NCBI GenBank assembly: GCA_947502765.1
Contig: CANNBA010000007.1
Location: 38,704 to 102,703, forward strand
Direction of reading: 5' to 3'
Source of the DNA: BACL11 sp945865535
GTDB lineage: Bacteria > Bacteroidota > Bacteroidia > Flavobacteriales > BACL11
Length of the DNA stretch: 64,000 bases
Below are positions 45,002-53,500 of this stretch, one piece after another (within the stretch, counting starts at the first letter, position 1; each line of letters opens with the position of its first letter). The translations under genes were made by a program, and so were the position numbers. The notes below the pieces were generated by a model. The model was not told the origin of the DNA. It saw nothing but the letters and a program-made list of their open reading frames with translations, and made no database searches.

Positions 45002-45009
45002 TATTTTTG
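45002..45009 (+). promoter_or_regulatory. -7 box for pgk, four bases before the start
   Basis: TATTTTTG ends four bases before the ATG at 45014, so the pgk message should be leaderless or nearly so. Confidence 0.6.
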
Positions 45010-45013
45010 CAAT

Positions 45014-46204
45014 ATGAATACTATTGACCAAGTATCCCTGGAGGGAAAAAGAGTCTTAATTAGAGTTGATTTTAATCTCCCTTTAGATGAAAATCTAAAT
45101 ATTACTGACGACAGTAGAATGGTTGCTGGATTGCCAACTATTAAAAAAGTTATTGATGATGGAGGAATGGCTATTATTATGTCGCATTTGGGAAGGCCAA
45201 AAAATGGGTTTGAAGAAAGGTTTTCTTTAAAGCACACCGTAAAACACCTCTCCAAGTTATTAGCACGCCCGGTTGCTTTTAGCAGTGATTGTATTGGAAA
45301 AAATACTACTGCTGATGTAGCAAAGATGAATAATGGAGATGTACTTATTTTAGAGAACTTAAGGTTTTACAATGAAGAAACAAGTGGAGATGAGGCTTTT
45401 GCAAAAAAATTAGCAGCGCTTGGAGATGTTTATGTTAATGATGCTTTTGGGGCAGCCCACAGGGCTCACGCTTCAACTGCCATTATTGCTAAGTTTTTTC
45501 CAAAGAATAAATATTTCGGATTTTTACTTGCTGAGGAAGTAACCTGCTTGGAAAAAGCATTAAGCAATCCTAAAAGACCATTTACCGCAATTATTGGGGG
45601 GGCAAAAATCACCGGAAAGATTGATGTTATAAAATCGCTTTTTGATAAAGTAGATAATCTAATTATTGGTGGGGGAATGGCATATACTTTTGCAAAAGCA
45701 ATGGGGGGAAAAATTGGCAAATCATTAGTTGAAGACGAGAAAGTGGCTTTAGCCAAACAACTAATTGATCAAGCAAAAAGTAAAGGAGTTAATTTACTAC
45801 TGCCAACCGACTCTCTAAATGCAGATGCTTTTAAAAATAGTGCAAATACTCATTTAAGCAATATGGCCAATATAGAAAACAATTTTATGGGGCTTGATAT
45901 CGGGCCAAAAAGTATTGCTCTTTTTTCTGATATCATAAGTCGCTCTAAAACAATAATTTGGAATGGACCAATGGGAGTTTTTGAAATGGGAAAATTTGAA
46001 AATGGAACCAAACAAATTGGAGAGGCAATTTGTTTAGCAACTGAAAATGGTGCTTTTTCATTAGTTGGTGGGGGCGACTCTGTTGCGGCTGTACAAAAAT
46101 TTAATTTTGAAAATAGAGTATCTTATATTTCAACAGGAGGAGGTGCTATGCTTGAATATTTAGAGGGAAAACAACTTCCTGGTGTTGTTGCTATTCTAGA
46201 TTAG
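45014..46204 (+). CDS. pgk: phosphoglycerate kinase
   Basis: Glycolytic enzyme that makes ATP from 1,3-bisphosphoglycerate. 396 residues; the N-terminal motif KRVLIRVDFNLPLD at 12-25, the basic patch SHLGRPKNGFEERFSL near 57-72, and the nucleotide-binding IGGAKITGKIDVI and GPMGVFE segments are intact. Its end overlaps the convergent GNAT gene by nine bases. Confidence 0.97.
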   Translation: MNTIDQVSLEGKRVLIRVDFNLPLDENLNITDDSRMVAGLPTIKKVIDDGGMAIIMSHLGRPKNGFEERFSLKHTVKHLSKLLARPVAFSSDCIGKNTTADVAKMNNGDVLILENLRFYNEETSGDEAFAKKLAALGDVYVNDAFGAAHRAHASTAIIAKFFPKNKYFGFLLAEEVTCLEKALSNPKRPFTAIIGGAKITGKIDVIKSLFDKVDNLIIGGGMAYTFAKAMGGKIGKSLVEDEKVALAKQLIDQAKSKGVNLLLPTDSLNADAFKNSANTHLSNMANIENNFMGLDIGPKSIALFSDIISRSKTIIWNGPMGVFEMGKFENGTKQIGEAICLATENGAFSLVGGGDSVAAVQKFNFENRVSYISTGGGAMLEYLEGKQLPGVVAILD

Positions 46205-46711
46205 TTTTTTTATTTCATATTTTACTAAAGATACCCCATCAATCAAGCTTTCGTCAAAATAAATCATACTTAATTTTTTAAAGACCTTAATAGATGCTAC
46301 ATTCTCTTTCATTGCATTTCCAATAATGCGTTTTAGATTTAAAATTTTAAATCCATAATCAATACAAGCTAAAGAGGCTTCAGTTGCATAACCCTTGCCC
46401 CAGTATTTTTGCATAAATCGATAGCCTAAATCTGTTTCCTGGGTACCATCATGTAATTTCAAACCACACCAACCCAAAGGTTCTCCAGTTATTTTATCGG
46501 CAACTAACCAACGACCGTAACCATTTTTTTCATACTGAGCAATCACAAACTTCACAATATCTTCAGCAGCTTTTAAATTTCGGAAAGCACCATCACCAGT
46601 GTATTGTGTCACTAATGGATTTGAATTTAATTCTAAAAAAAACGGCGCATCTTCTATTACTTTTTTGCGTAAGATTAAGCGCTCTGTTTCTAAAATAATT
46701 TCGTGGTGCAT
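46196..46711 (-). CDS. GNAT-family N-acetyltransferase (RimJ/RimL type)
   Basis: 171 residues. The start ETERLILRKKVIEDAPFFLE is typical of RimJ/RimL-like enzymes and QKYWGKGYATEAS near 104-116 is the acetyl-CoA pyrophosphate loop (Q/RxxGxG/A). The acceptor may be a protein N-terminus or a small molecule and cannot be read from sequence. It is tail-to-tail with pgk and 62 bases from the CvpA-like gene. Confidence 0.9.
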   Translation of the reverse strand: MHHEIILETERLILRKKVIEDAPFFLELNSNPLVTQYTGDGAFRNLKAAEDIVKFVIAQYEKNGYGRWLVADKITGEPLGWCGLKLHDGTQETDLGYRFMQKYWGKGYATEASLACIDYGFKILNLKRIIGNAMKENVASIKVFKKLSMIYFDESLIDGVSLVKYEIKKLI

Positions 46712-46773
46712 AATTTTATTAAAATAAAAAAGAGAGATTTCTGGTTCTTTTTAAGTGGCAATGTTATACGCAA

Positions 46774-47322
46774 TTATTTTTTAGTGTCTGTATTATCAGT
46801 TAATGGTTTTTCTGTACTTTTTTTAGCCTTTTCTAAAATAATTTGCTTGTTCTTATTTAATTCGGGCATAATTATTTTGGAGGCTTTTTTCAGCGGGGGT
46901 AAAAGATGGGATTGTTGTTGAGTATGCTTGCCAATAAAACCACGCTCATTTGTTAATGAGAGTAAGAAGCTCAAAATTACAACTATTTTTAAAAATCCGA
47001 AAACCCCTCCAAGCAATATACTGATAAACCCAAGAACCATAACCTTAATGAATTTATCAATAATATACCCGAGTATTTTTATACTAATAACACTTACAAT
47101 AAAAAGTAGTACGACAGAAATAATTGGGGCAAACTTTTCATAACCCTTTAAAAATTGGGTAAATTTAGGGGTTAAATAAGAGGAAAAATTAATTGCAACA
47201 TAAACTCCAATAAGTAGCCCCAAAAGATTTGCTATTTCTTTTATTAGCCCATTTGAAAATCCTTTTACCATCCCATAAATTAGGGGAATCGCAATAATAA
47301 TATCTAAATAATTCATCCGCAT
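46774..47322 (-). CDS. CvpA-family inner-membrane protein
   Basis: 182 residues with four hydrophobic segments in the first 125 and a charged C-terminal tail of about 50. The opening YLDIIIAIPLIYGMVKGFSN and LLGLLIGVYVAINFSSYL match CvpA (colicin V production). The family has a loosely defined role in envelope or colicin phenotypes. Divergent from the small gene at 47354. Confidence 0.88.
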   Translation of the reverse strand: MRMNYLDIIIAIPLIYGMVKGFSNGLIKEIANLLGLLIGVYVAINFSSYLTPKFTQFLKGYEKFAPIISVVLLFIVSVISIKILGYIIDKFIKVMVLGFISILLGGVFGFLKIVVILSFLLSLTNERGFIGKHTQQQSHLLPPLKKASKIIMPELNKNKQIILEKAKKSTEKPLTDNTDTKK

Positions 47323-47341
47323 AAAGATATTAAAAAACCTT

Positions 47342-47349
47342 TACATTTG
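47342..47349 (+). promoter_or_regulatory. -7 box four bases before the gene at 47354
   Basis: TACATTTG ends four bases before the ATG, predicting a leaderless or nearly leaderless message. Confidence 0.55.
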
Positions 47350-47353
47350 TTTT

Positions 47354-47677
47354 ATGAAAGATTTGGAGAAAAAATGGGAAGTGCTTATTGCAAAGCTTGA
47401 AAAACAATTTGATGACGAAATGTCCTTAAAAGGTATTTTGTATTTAATTGGAGTCCAAGAATTGAATTTTGGGATAAAAAGATTTGATCGGGAAGAGAAA
47501 ATCAATGTCCTGCATGTGGCAACATGTAAATTACTAAGTAATTATGGATATTATAAATTTGATAGTATTGATAAGGATGGTTGGCCTCATTATATAGAGC
47601 TAAAGGCTTTGCAGAATTTATCGGAAAAAGAGCAACAAAACTTAATAAAGGAAGCTATTATAAGCTACCTTAATTAA
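47354..47677 (+). CDS. hypothetical protein, 107 aa
   Basis: Not recognised by name; it looks like a conserved soluble Bacteroidota protein. It is helix-rich and acidic, with YLIGVQELNFGIKRF near 31-45 and WPHYIELKALQNLSEKEQQN near 75-94, no signal peptide and no catalytic motif. A promoter box directly precedes its ATG. The stop overlaps the convergent lipoprotein gene by eight bases. Confidence 0.7.
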   Translation: MKDLEKKWEVLIAKLEKQFDDEMSLKGILYLIGVQELNFGIKRFDREEKINVLHVATCKLLSNYGYYKFDSIDKDGWPHYIELKALQNLSEKEQQNLIKEAIISYLN

Positions 47678-48047
47678 TTTCCACAACTTGAGTTACTGTT
47701 TTTTCTTTTAGCAGTCTGATAATATTTGATCCGTTATAAATATTATTTCCATCTATTTTTTCCACATCAACCTGAAAAATTGCTTCTAGCTCATAAGTGA
47801 ATTCGGCCCTGCCATTAGCATCCGTTACATCTGTTTTTCTTAATTCCGGGCTAGAGTTGTTTCCTTGAGGGCTTATTGCTCCATCTTGATGTAAAACTAC
47901 TATAGCTCCAGAAACAGTATTTCCATTAGAATCTTTTACAATAATTATACCTATTGTGTCTTTAGCTTTTTCACAGGCAATAAATGTAGTTGAGATTACT
48001 AGACCAAAAGTGCCTAATAATACTGTTTTAAAAATTCTATTTAGCAT
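47670..48047 (-). CDS. lipoprotein with carboxypeptidase-regulatory/transthyretin-like domain
   Basis: 125 residues. The signal MLNRIFKTVLLGTFGLVIST ends in a lipobox FIAC (Cys near 25). The rest reads GIIIVKDSNGNTVSGAIVVL ... TDANGRAEFTYELEAIFQVD, the pattern of a small beta-sandwich (CarboxypepD_reg/transthyretin-like) domain. Probably anchored in an envelope membrane facing the periplasm or outside; function unknown. Divergent from pheS. Confidence 0.8.
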   Translation of the reverse strand: MLNRIFKTVLLGTFGLVISTTFIACEKAKDTIGIIIVKDSNGNTVSGAIVVLHQDGAISPQGNNSSPELRKTDVTDANGRAEFTYELEAIFQVDVEKIDGNNIYNGSNIIRLLKEKTVTQVVEIN

Positions 48048-48097
48048 AATTATTGTTTCTTTGTAATTGATTTGGTAAAGATATACAAATTATTACA

Positions 48098-49114
48098 ATG
48101 TTAGAAACAGTTAAAAACTTACTGAAAGAAGTAGAAATTTTTAGCCCAAAATCCGAAAAAGAAGTAGAGGAATTTCGGCTAAAATTTTTAGGTAAAAAAG
48201 GCGAGATGAATGCCCTTTTTGATGCCTTTAAAAGCGTTCCAAATGAAAGCAAAAAAGAATTTGGACAAGCAATAAATATCTTAAAGCAGAATGCTCAAGC
48301 AAAAGTTGATGGCTTTAAAGGAAGTTTTGAAACCACTTTATCAGCAGAAGAAATTGATCTTACAAAGCCTGTAAATTTAAATAATTTAGGAAGTCGCCAT
48401 CCTATTTCGCTTATTAGAAGTCAGATTGTGGCTATTTTTAACCTCATTGGATTTACAGTTTCAGAAGGGCCAGAAATTGAAGATGATTGGCATAATTTTT
48501 CTGCTCTTAATTTACCGGAAGAACACCCTGCAAGAGACATGCAAGACACTTTTTTTATTCAAACCAATGCAGATATACTACTTAGAACACACACCTCATC
48601 TGTTCAGGTAAGGTATATGGAAAATAATAGCCCACCTATTCGAACAATTTCTCCTGGAAGGGTGTATCGTAATGAGGCTATTTCGTCAAGAGCACATTGT
48701 TTTTTCCATCAAGTTGAAGGTTTGTATATCGACAAGAATGTTTCTTTCGCAGATTTAAAACAAACCTTAGATTATTTCGCTAAAACCTTCTTTGGTGAAA
48801 AAGCAAAAATAAGATTGAGGCCTTCTTATTTTCCCTTTACAGAGCCCAGCGCTGAAGTAGATGTATCTTGTACTATTTGCAATGCAAAAGGATGCAATGT
48901 GTGTAAATATACCGGATGGTTAGAAATCTTAGGCTGTGGAATGGTGGATCCAAATGTGTTAAAAGCTTCTGGGATTGATCCTGAAATATATACAGGTTTT
49001 GCCTTTGGAATGGGAATTGAACGGATTGCTCAGTTAAAATTTAAAGTGTCCGATTTGCGATTGTATTCTGAAAATGATGTGCGTTTCTTAAGCCAATTTG
49101 CAAAAAGTATCTAA
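48098..49114 (+). CDS. pheS: phenylalanyl-tRNA synthetase alpha subunit
   Basis: 338 residues. An N-terminal coiled coil (1-85) for tRNA contact precedes the class II core with motif 2 ISPGRVYRNEAISSRAHCFF near 184-203 and motif 3 GFAFGMGIERIAQLKF near 307-322; HPARDMQDTFFI is the alpha-subunit mark. The beta subunit pheT is not adjacent; instead a TSUP permease follows six bases later. Confidence 0.96.
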   Translation: MLETVKNLLKEVEIFSPKSEKEVEEFRLKFLGKKGEMNALFDAFKSVPNESKKEFGQAINILKQNAQAKVDGFKGSFETTLSAEEIDLTKPVNLNNLGSRHPISLIRSQIVAIFNLIGFTVSEGPEIEDDWHNFSALNLPEEHPARDMQDTFFIQTNADILLRTHTSSVQVRYMENNSPPIRTISPGRVYRNEAISSRAHCFFHQVEGLYIDKNVSFADLKQTLDYFAKTFFGEKAKIRLRPSYFPFTEPSAEVDVSCTICNAKGCNVCKYTGWLEILGCGMVDPNVLKASGIDPEIYTGFAFGMGIERIAQLKFKVSDLRLYSENDVRFLSQFAKSI

Positions 49115-49120
49115 ATTTAG

Positions 49121-49894
49121 ATGGAAATAGTATTAATCTGCTTAGCGGCATTTTTAGCATCACTACTCACTTTTTTTTCTGGTTTTGGTTTAGGAACTAT
49201 CCTAATGCCTGTTTTTGCTCTTTTCTTTCCTCTTGAAATGGCAATCGCCCTAACGGGAGTTGTTCATCTTTTAAATAATTTTTTTAAAATGTACTTGTTG
49301 GGTAAAGAAGCAAATTGGAGAATTGTGCTGAAATTTGGGGCTCCTGCTGTAATTAGTGCGCTTATTGGTGCCCAGTTATTAATGTCCTTTTCCGAAACTA
49401 ATGGGTGGTATGTTTATGCTCTTGGGGGGAAAGAATTTGTAATAACTCCTATAAAAGTAGTGGTTTCCTTTTTAATGTTTGGTTTTGCCTTTTTAGAGTT
49501 AATGCCTTTTTTCAAAAAATTAGAATTTGCTGAAAACAAATTATTTATTGGTGGTGTTATTAGTGGGTTTTTGGGGGGACTATCAGGTCATCAAGGGGCG
49601 CTAAGAAGTGCTTTTTTAATTAAGTACGGATTGAGTAAAGAGAGTTTTATTGCTACTGGAGTGATGATTTCATCTGTTATTGACATTTCAAGAGTCTCGG
49701 TTTATTTTACAAAATACACCTCTATGGGAATAGAAGAAAACATAAATCTTGTTTTAGCTGCTGTGCTTGCTGCATTTGCTGGCGCTTTAATTGGTAAAAA
49801 AATGCTAAAAAAAATCACTACTAAATTTGTGCAAATTACTGTTGCAATAATGATCATGCTAATGGCTTTTGCTATTGGCTTAGGGATTCTCTAA
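49121..49894 (+). CDS. TSUP-family permease (TauE/SafE, DUF81)
   Basis: 257 residues with about eight membrane helices and two-fold pseudo-symmetry, typical of sulfite exporter TauE/SafE proteins. The first repeat has FSGFGLGTILMPVFALFFP near 20-38 and the second SGFLGGLSGHQGALRSAFL near 149-167. Substrates in the family are sulfite, sulfonates and other organic anions; none is indicated here. Probably co-transcribed with pheS. Confidence 0.88.
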   Translation: MEIVLICLAAFLASLLTFFSGFGLGTILMPVFALFFPLEMAIALTGVVHLLNNFFKMYLLGKEANWRIVLKFGAPAVISALIGAQLLMSFSETNGWYVYALGGKEFVITPIKVVVSFLMFGFAFLELMPFFKKLEFAENKLFIGGVISGFLGGLSGHQGALRSAFLIKYGLSKESFIATGVMISSVIDISRVSVYFTKYTSMGIEENINLVLAAVLAAFAGALIGKKMLKKITTKFVQITVAIMIMLMAFAIGLGIL

Positions 49895-49901
49895 TAACCT
49901 A

Positions 49902-49925
49902 AAAACCACCTTTTGAGGTAGTTTT
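49902..49925. terminator. bidirectional terminator between TSUP permease and M42 peptidase
   Basis: AAAAC-C-ACCT, loop TTTG, AGGT-A-GTTTT: a nine-pair hairpin with one internal mismatch, with A/T tracts on both sides, between convergent genes. Confidence 0.6.
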
Positions 49926-49946
49926 CTTATAATTTATCTGTTTTAA

Positions 49947-50993
49947 TTACCTAAAACTCCAATCGTAAGTATGTAAATTTTCAACGGAGTGTCTTAGTAG
50001 GTCAATAGCACCCCTTACATCTTCTTTATGGACCATTTCAATTACTTGGTGTATGTGCCTTGTTGGTATAGAAACTGCTCCAGCAATACTGCCTCCTGGG
50101 TTCATTCTTTGTATGCCTGCAGTATCGGTACCTCCTGCTGGTAAAATTTCCAATTGGGTTTTTAATTTTTTCTTTTTGGCTATTTCCTTCATGTATTTTA
50201 CCATACGATAATCACATACGGTAGAAGAATCCATTACTTTAATACAAGCCCCATCTCCAAGTGCTGAAACTTGTTCTTGCTTAGTGCTCCCTGGAGTATC
50301 CCAAGCAATAGTAGTGTCCAAACCAAATCCAAAATCAGGATTTATCTCCATAGAAGAAACATTTGCGCCCCTAATTCCTATTTCCTCTTGGACGGTAAAA
50401 ACCGCATAAACATCATAAGGAGGTTTACTTTTCATCTCACGCAACATTTCAATTAAAATAAAAACAGAAACTCTATTATCTAGCGATTTACAGTTTAAAC
50501 AATCGCCCATTTCAATCAATGCCCTTTCTCTTGTTATGGTATCGCCAACTGAAATTAATTTATCCAACTCTTTTTTTGGTCTACCTGTATCTATAAAATA
50601 ATCACTAATTGCTGGAACTTTAGCCCTGTCGACCGCATTCATTAAATGAATGGGCTTTCCTCCCATTACCCCCATTACATCTTCTTTCCCATGAATAATT
50701 ACTCTTTGAGCCGTAAGTGTTTTAGGATCAAATCCTCCAAGAGTGTGAAAGTAGATAAATCCTTTATCATCAATATGGGTAACTATAAAGCCAATCTCAT
50801 CCATATGAGCGGCTATCATCACTTTTTTTCTCTCTTTCCCCTTTTTTATAGCCACAACATTTCCCATGTTGTCAATTTTTATTTCATCTACTAAAGATTT
50901 TATTTCTCTTAACACAATTTTTCTTACTCTTTGTTCATGCCCTGGAGCTCCAGCCACCTCACAAATCTCTGCTAATAATTTAGTGTTTATCAT
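49947..50993 (-). CDS. M42-family aminopeptidase
   Basis: 348-residue dinuclear zinc peptidase (glutamyl aminopeptidase/deblocking type) that trims peptides as a dodecameric cage. Ligands and catalytic residues are in IAAHMDEIGFI near 59-69, LDNRVSVFI, VQEEIGIRGA (catalytic Glu) and PTRHIHQVIEM near the C-terminus. It lies five bases after pyk and is probably the last gene of the acpP-to-pyk unit. Confidence 0.92.
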   Translation of the reverse strand: MINTKLLAEICEVAGAPGHEQRVRKIVLREIKSLVDEIKIDNMGNVVAIKKGKERKKVMIAAHMDEIGFIVTHIDDKGFIYFHTLGGFDPKTLTAQRVIIHGKEDVMGVMGGKPIHLMNAVDRAKVPAISDYFIDTGRPKKELDKLISVGDTITRERALIEMGDCLNCKSLDNRVSVFILIEMLREMKSKPPYDVYAVFTVQEEIGIRGANVSSMEINPDFGFGLDTTIAWDTPGSTKQEQVSALGDGACIKVMDSSTVCDYRMVKYMKEIAKKKKLKTQLEILPAGGTDTAGIQRMNPGGSIAGAVSIPTRHIHQVIEMVHKEDVRGAIDLLRHSVENLHTYDWSFR

Positions 50994-50998
50994 TTTTT

Positions 50999-52411
50999 TT
51001 AAATTTTGCTGATTTTCATCATATTTGTTGTCCCCCTTTCTCTAGCTGGAATACTGGCTATATTTACAACCAAATCTCCTTTTCTTAGGTATTTTTGCTT
51101 TTTTAAAATTTCTTTGGTTTCTTTTATTGTTTGGCTAGTTGTTGATGCTCCCTCATAATAAAATCCTTGAACTCCCCATACTAAACTTAGGGTGTTTAAA
51201 ATAGCGTGATTATTAGTAAAAGCGTAGATAAATGCTTGAGGCCTAAAACTCGAAACTTTTATAGTATTAAATCCAGAATAGGTAATTGTAATGATGGCTT
51301 TGGCTTTTGTTTGCTTGGCGATTTGTACAGCATTTAAACATATAGCATTTGTAAGAAATCTATCATCATATTTTAATTCTTTGGTTTCTGCGTTTTTTGA
51401 AATACTGTGCTCGCTAGATTCAATATCTCTTATAATGTTTCGCATGGTATCCACTACTTTTAAAGGGTGTTTTCCAACAGAAGTTTCTCCACTTAACATT
51501 AAAGCATCAGCTCCATCAATTACAGAGTTAGCCACATCATTAACTTCTGCTCTTGTTGCTGTTGAGTTATGAGTCATGCTCTCTAACATTTGTGTAGCAA
51601 TAATCACTGGTTTTGAATTAGCTATACATTTATTGACAATCATTTTCTGATAAACAGGAACTTTTTGTGGAGGGACCTCAACACCTAAATCCCCTCTAGC
51701 CACCATAATGGCGTCAGAAGCCTCAATTATGGAATCAATATTTTTTATTGCTTCTGGTTTTTCAATTTTAGCAATTACTTTGTGGAGCGAATTGCTACTA
51801 TTAATTATCTGTTTAAGATCCTTAACGTCTTGCGCTTTTCTTACAAAAGAAAGTCCAACCCATTCAATTTTTTGAGTTAAAATAAACTCTAAATCATTCA
51901 TGTCTTTTTTAGTAAGACATGGTAGTGAGATGGTTGTATTTGGAAGATTAACCCCTTTTCTTGAATATAAAAGCCCCCCAAAAACAACTTTTAAAACAAC
52001 GGTATCCCTATTGTTTGTTGAAACAACCTCTAGGCTTAATTTTCCGTCATCTAAAAGAACTCTATCTTTGGGCTTAACGTCTTTTGCAAAATCATTATAA
52101 TCAATATAAATAGTGCCTTTTTTCTTTTTTGAACAAAATACTATTTCTGCTCCCTTTTTTAAATTTATCGGCTTTTCAAAATCGCCTACTCTAATTTTTG
52201 GCCCTTGCAAATCGGCTAAAATTGCCGTATGCACATGCAATTCTTGATTTATTTCTTTAATGCTAGAAATAATTTCTTTTGCTTTTTCGTGAGGTAAATG
52301 AGAGAAATTTAACCTGCACACTGTTACTCCTTTTTGTATAAGTGCTTTTAACATCTCTTTGGAAGATGTTGCCGGACCAATTGTTGCTATTATTTTAGTT
52401 TTTCTTATCAT
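50999..52411 (-). CDS. pyk: pyruvate kinase
   Basis: 470-residue glycolytic enzyme. TKIIATIGPATSSKEML opens the barrel, IAKIEKPEAIKNID holds the catalytic Lys region, VARGDLGVEVP the metal site and ATQMLESMTHNSTATRAEV the active-site loop. The C-terminal domain is complete. Its start overlaps the IPExxxVDY-family gene by 17 bases. Confidence 0.96.
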   Translation of the reverse strand: MIRKTKIIATIGPATSSKEMLKALIQKGVTVCRLNFSHLPHEKAKEIISSIKEINQELHVHTAILADLQGPKIRVGDFEKPINLKKGAEIVFCSKKKKGTIYIDYNDFAKDVKPKDRVLLDDGKLSLEVVSTNNRDTVVLKVVFGGLLYSRKGVNLPNTTISLPCLTKKDMNDLEFILTQKIEWVGLSFVRKAQDVKDLKQIINSSNSLHKVIAKIEKPEAIKNIDSIIEASDAIMVARGDLGVEVPPQKVPVYQKMIVNKCIANSKPVIIATQMLESMTHNSTATRAEVNDVANSVIDGADALMLSGETSVGKHPLKVVDTMRNIIRDIESSEHSISKNAETKELKYDDRFLTNAICLNAVQIAKQTKAKAIITITYSGFNTIKVSSFRPQAFIYAFTNNHAILNTLSLVWGVQGFYYEGASTTSQTIKETKEILKKQKYLRKGDLVVNIASIPARERGTTNMMKISKI

Positions 52412-52814
52412 GTATTATAAATCTGTCGCTATTTTTTTCTTTATCCAACTCAAACTCAAACACCAAAAGTATATCATTTATTGCTCTTAATTTACTTAAA
52501 AAATCATATTTTTCAACTATCCAATGCTCTTGATTTATAATCAAAAAATAGTTTACGCTTTTTTGGGAAGGAATCATATGCCCTTTTTTTGATCGATTTG
52601 AAAGCAAGTTTAAAATGCCGCCCTCACTGTTTTCTGATTTAAATCTAGAAAAAATAAGATCTTCATTAATAATATGATTCTCTGTTATTTCAAAATTTAG
52701 ACCAAGGGCTTGGTTTAAAATCCAGCACAATTTGTAGGCCTTACTATGACTATTAATAGCTAAAACCACAAAGTCATAATCATGAGCACAATCTAATGTG
52801 TGGTATTTTTTCAT
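52395..52814 (-). CDS. IPExxxVDY-family protein
   Basis: 139 residues, placed between rnc and pyk exactly where the Bacteroidota-specific IPExxxVDY family occurs, and with a matching layout (YDFVVLAINSHSKAYKLCWI start, two-part alpha/beta body). The name-giving motif is altered here: MIPSQKSVNYFL, so Glu becomes Ser and Asp becomes Asn. Function is unknown. It overlaps pyk by 17 bases and follows rnc after five. Confidence 0.8.
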   Translation of the reverse strand: MKKYHTLDCAHDYDFVVLAINSHSKAYKLCWILNQALGLNFEITENHIINEDLIFSRFKSENSEGGILNLLSNRSKKGHMIPSQKSVNYFLIINQEHWIVEKYDFLSKLRAINDILLVFEFELDKEKNSDRFIIHDKKN

Positions 52815-52819
52815 GAATG

Positions 52820-53500
52820 CTAAAATAAGCTATTAATTGCTTTTTTGGCAGCCATCTGCTCTGCTTCCTTTTTAGAGCTTGCCATTGCTTCTGTGATTTT
52901 TTTACCACTTAAAAATACTGCCACCAAAAACTCTTTCTGATGATCTAGCCCTTGTTGTTTTTCTACTTTATACTCTATTTCTACTCTTTCTTTTTGACTA
53001 TATTTTAACAACTTACTTTTAAAGTCTATATCTGATAGCTCCTCCAAAAACTCTGAATTATATATATTTTTTCTTACAAAAATTCTTGCTTGCTTTATGC
53101 CTTTATCAATATATATTGCCCCAATTATAGCCTCTAGAATATTTCCAAAAACACTTAATGGAAGAGGATTTAAATGGCTCTTTATTTTGCTTTCGAGTAT
53201 TATTTTTCTTCCAACTAGATTTAAGTGTTTTCTGCTTATGATTGTTGCTTTTTTTTGAGACAAAAACCCTTCTTCCTTTTTGGGGTTTTCTAAAAATAAC
53301 AACTCAGCTACTATTGATGATAAAATAGAGTCCCCCAAAAACTCTAATTGCTCATTGTGATTTAGGTGATCAAATGATTTATGAATAAATGCGGTTTTAT
53401 AAAGCTCTTTTTTTGTATGGTAGCCTAACAGTGAAAATAAAAACTGGTCTTCTTTTTTAAAAAAAGCAAGTCTTAATAATATTGTTTTTAATACATTAAT
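52820..53500 (-). CDS. rnc: ribonuclease III, probable ATT start
   Basis: Double-stranded-RNA endonuclease for rRNA and mRNA processing. The full frame begins at 53500 and gives 226 residues: LLGYHTKKELYKTAFIHKSF then NEQLEFLGDSILS (E53, D57) and FGNILEAIIGAIYIDKG, with a C-terminal dsRBD (KKEAEQMAAKKAINSLF). No ATG, GTG or TTG lies upstream of this core; the only usual start, TTG at 53338, would cut off the TAFIHKS helix and E53. ATT at 53498-53500 overlaps the fabF stop as TAATT, mirroring the TAATG couplings elsewhere in the window. The second metal-site Asp is Asn (GNILE), which may be lineage-typical. Confidence 0.82.
   Translation of the reverse strand: MNVLKTILLRLAFFKKEDQFLFSLLGYHTKKELYKTAFIHKSFDHLNHNEQLEFLGDSILSSIVAELLFLENPKKEEGFLSQKKATIISRKHLNLVGRKIILESKIKSHLNPLPLSVFGNILEAIIGAIYIDKGIKQARIFVRKNIYNSEFLEELSDIDFKSKLLKYSQKERVEIEYKVEKQQGLDHQKEFLVAVFLSGKKITEAMASSKKEAEQMAAKKAINSLF

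Noticed and set aside
46755..46775. GTTATACGCAA near the CvpA-like stop as another cassette end
   Set aside because: It resembles the GTTATGC box but has no palindromic arms or shared 20-mer around it; a short chance match.
52820..53338. rnc starting at TTG 53338
   Set aside because: That start would remove the TAFIHKS helix and the first catalytic acidic residues; the upstream frame clearly encodes them.
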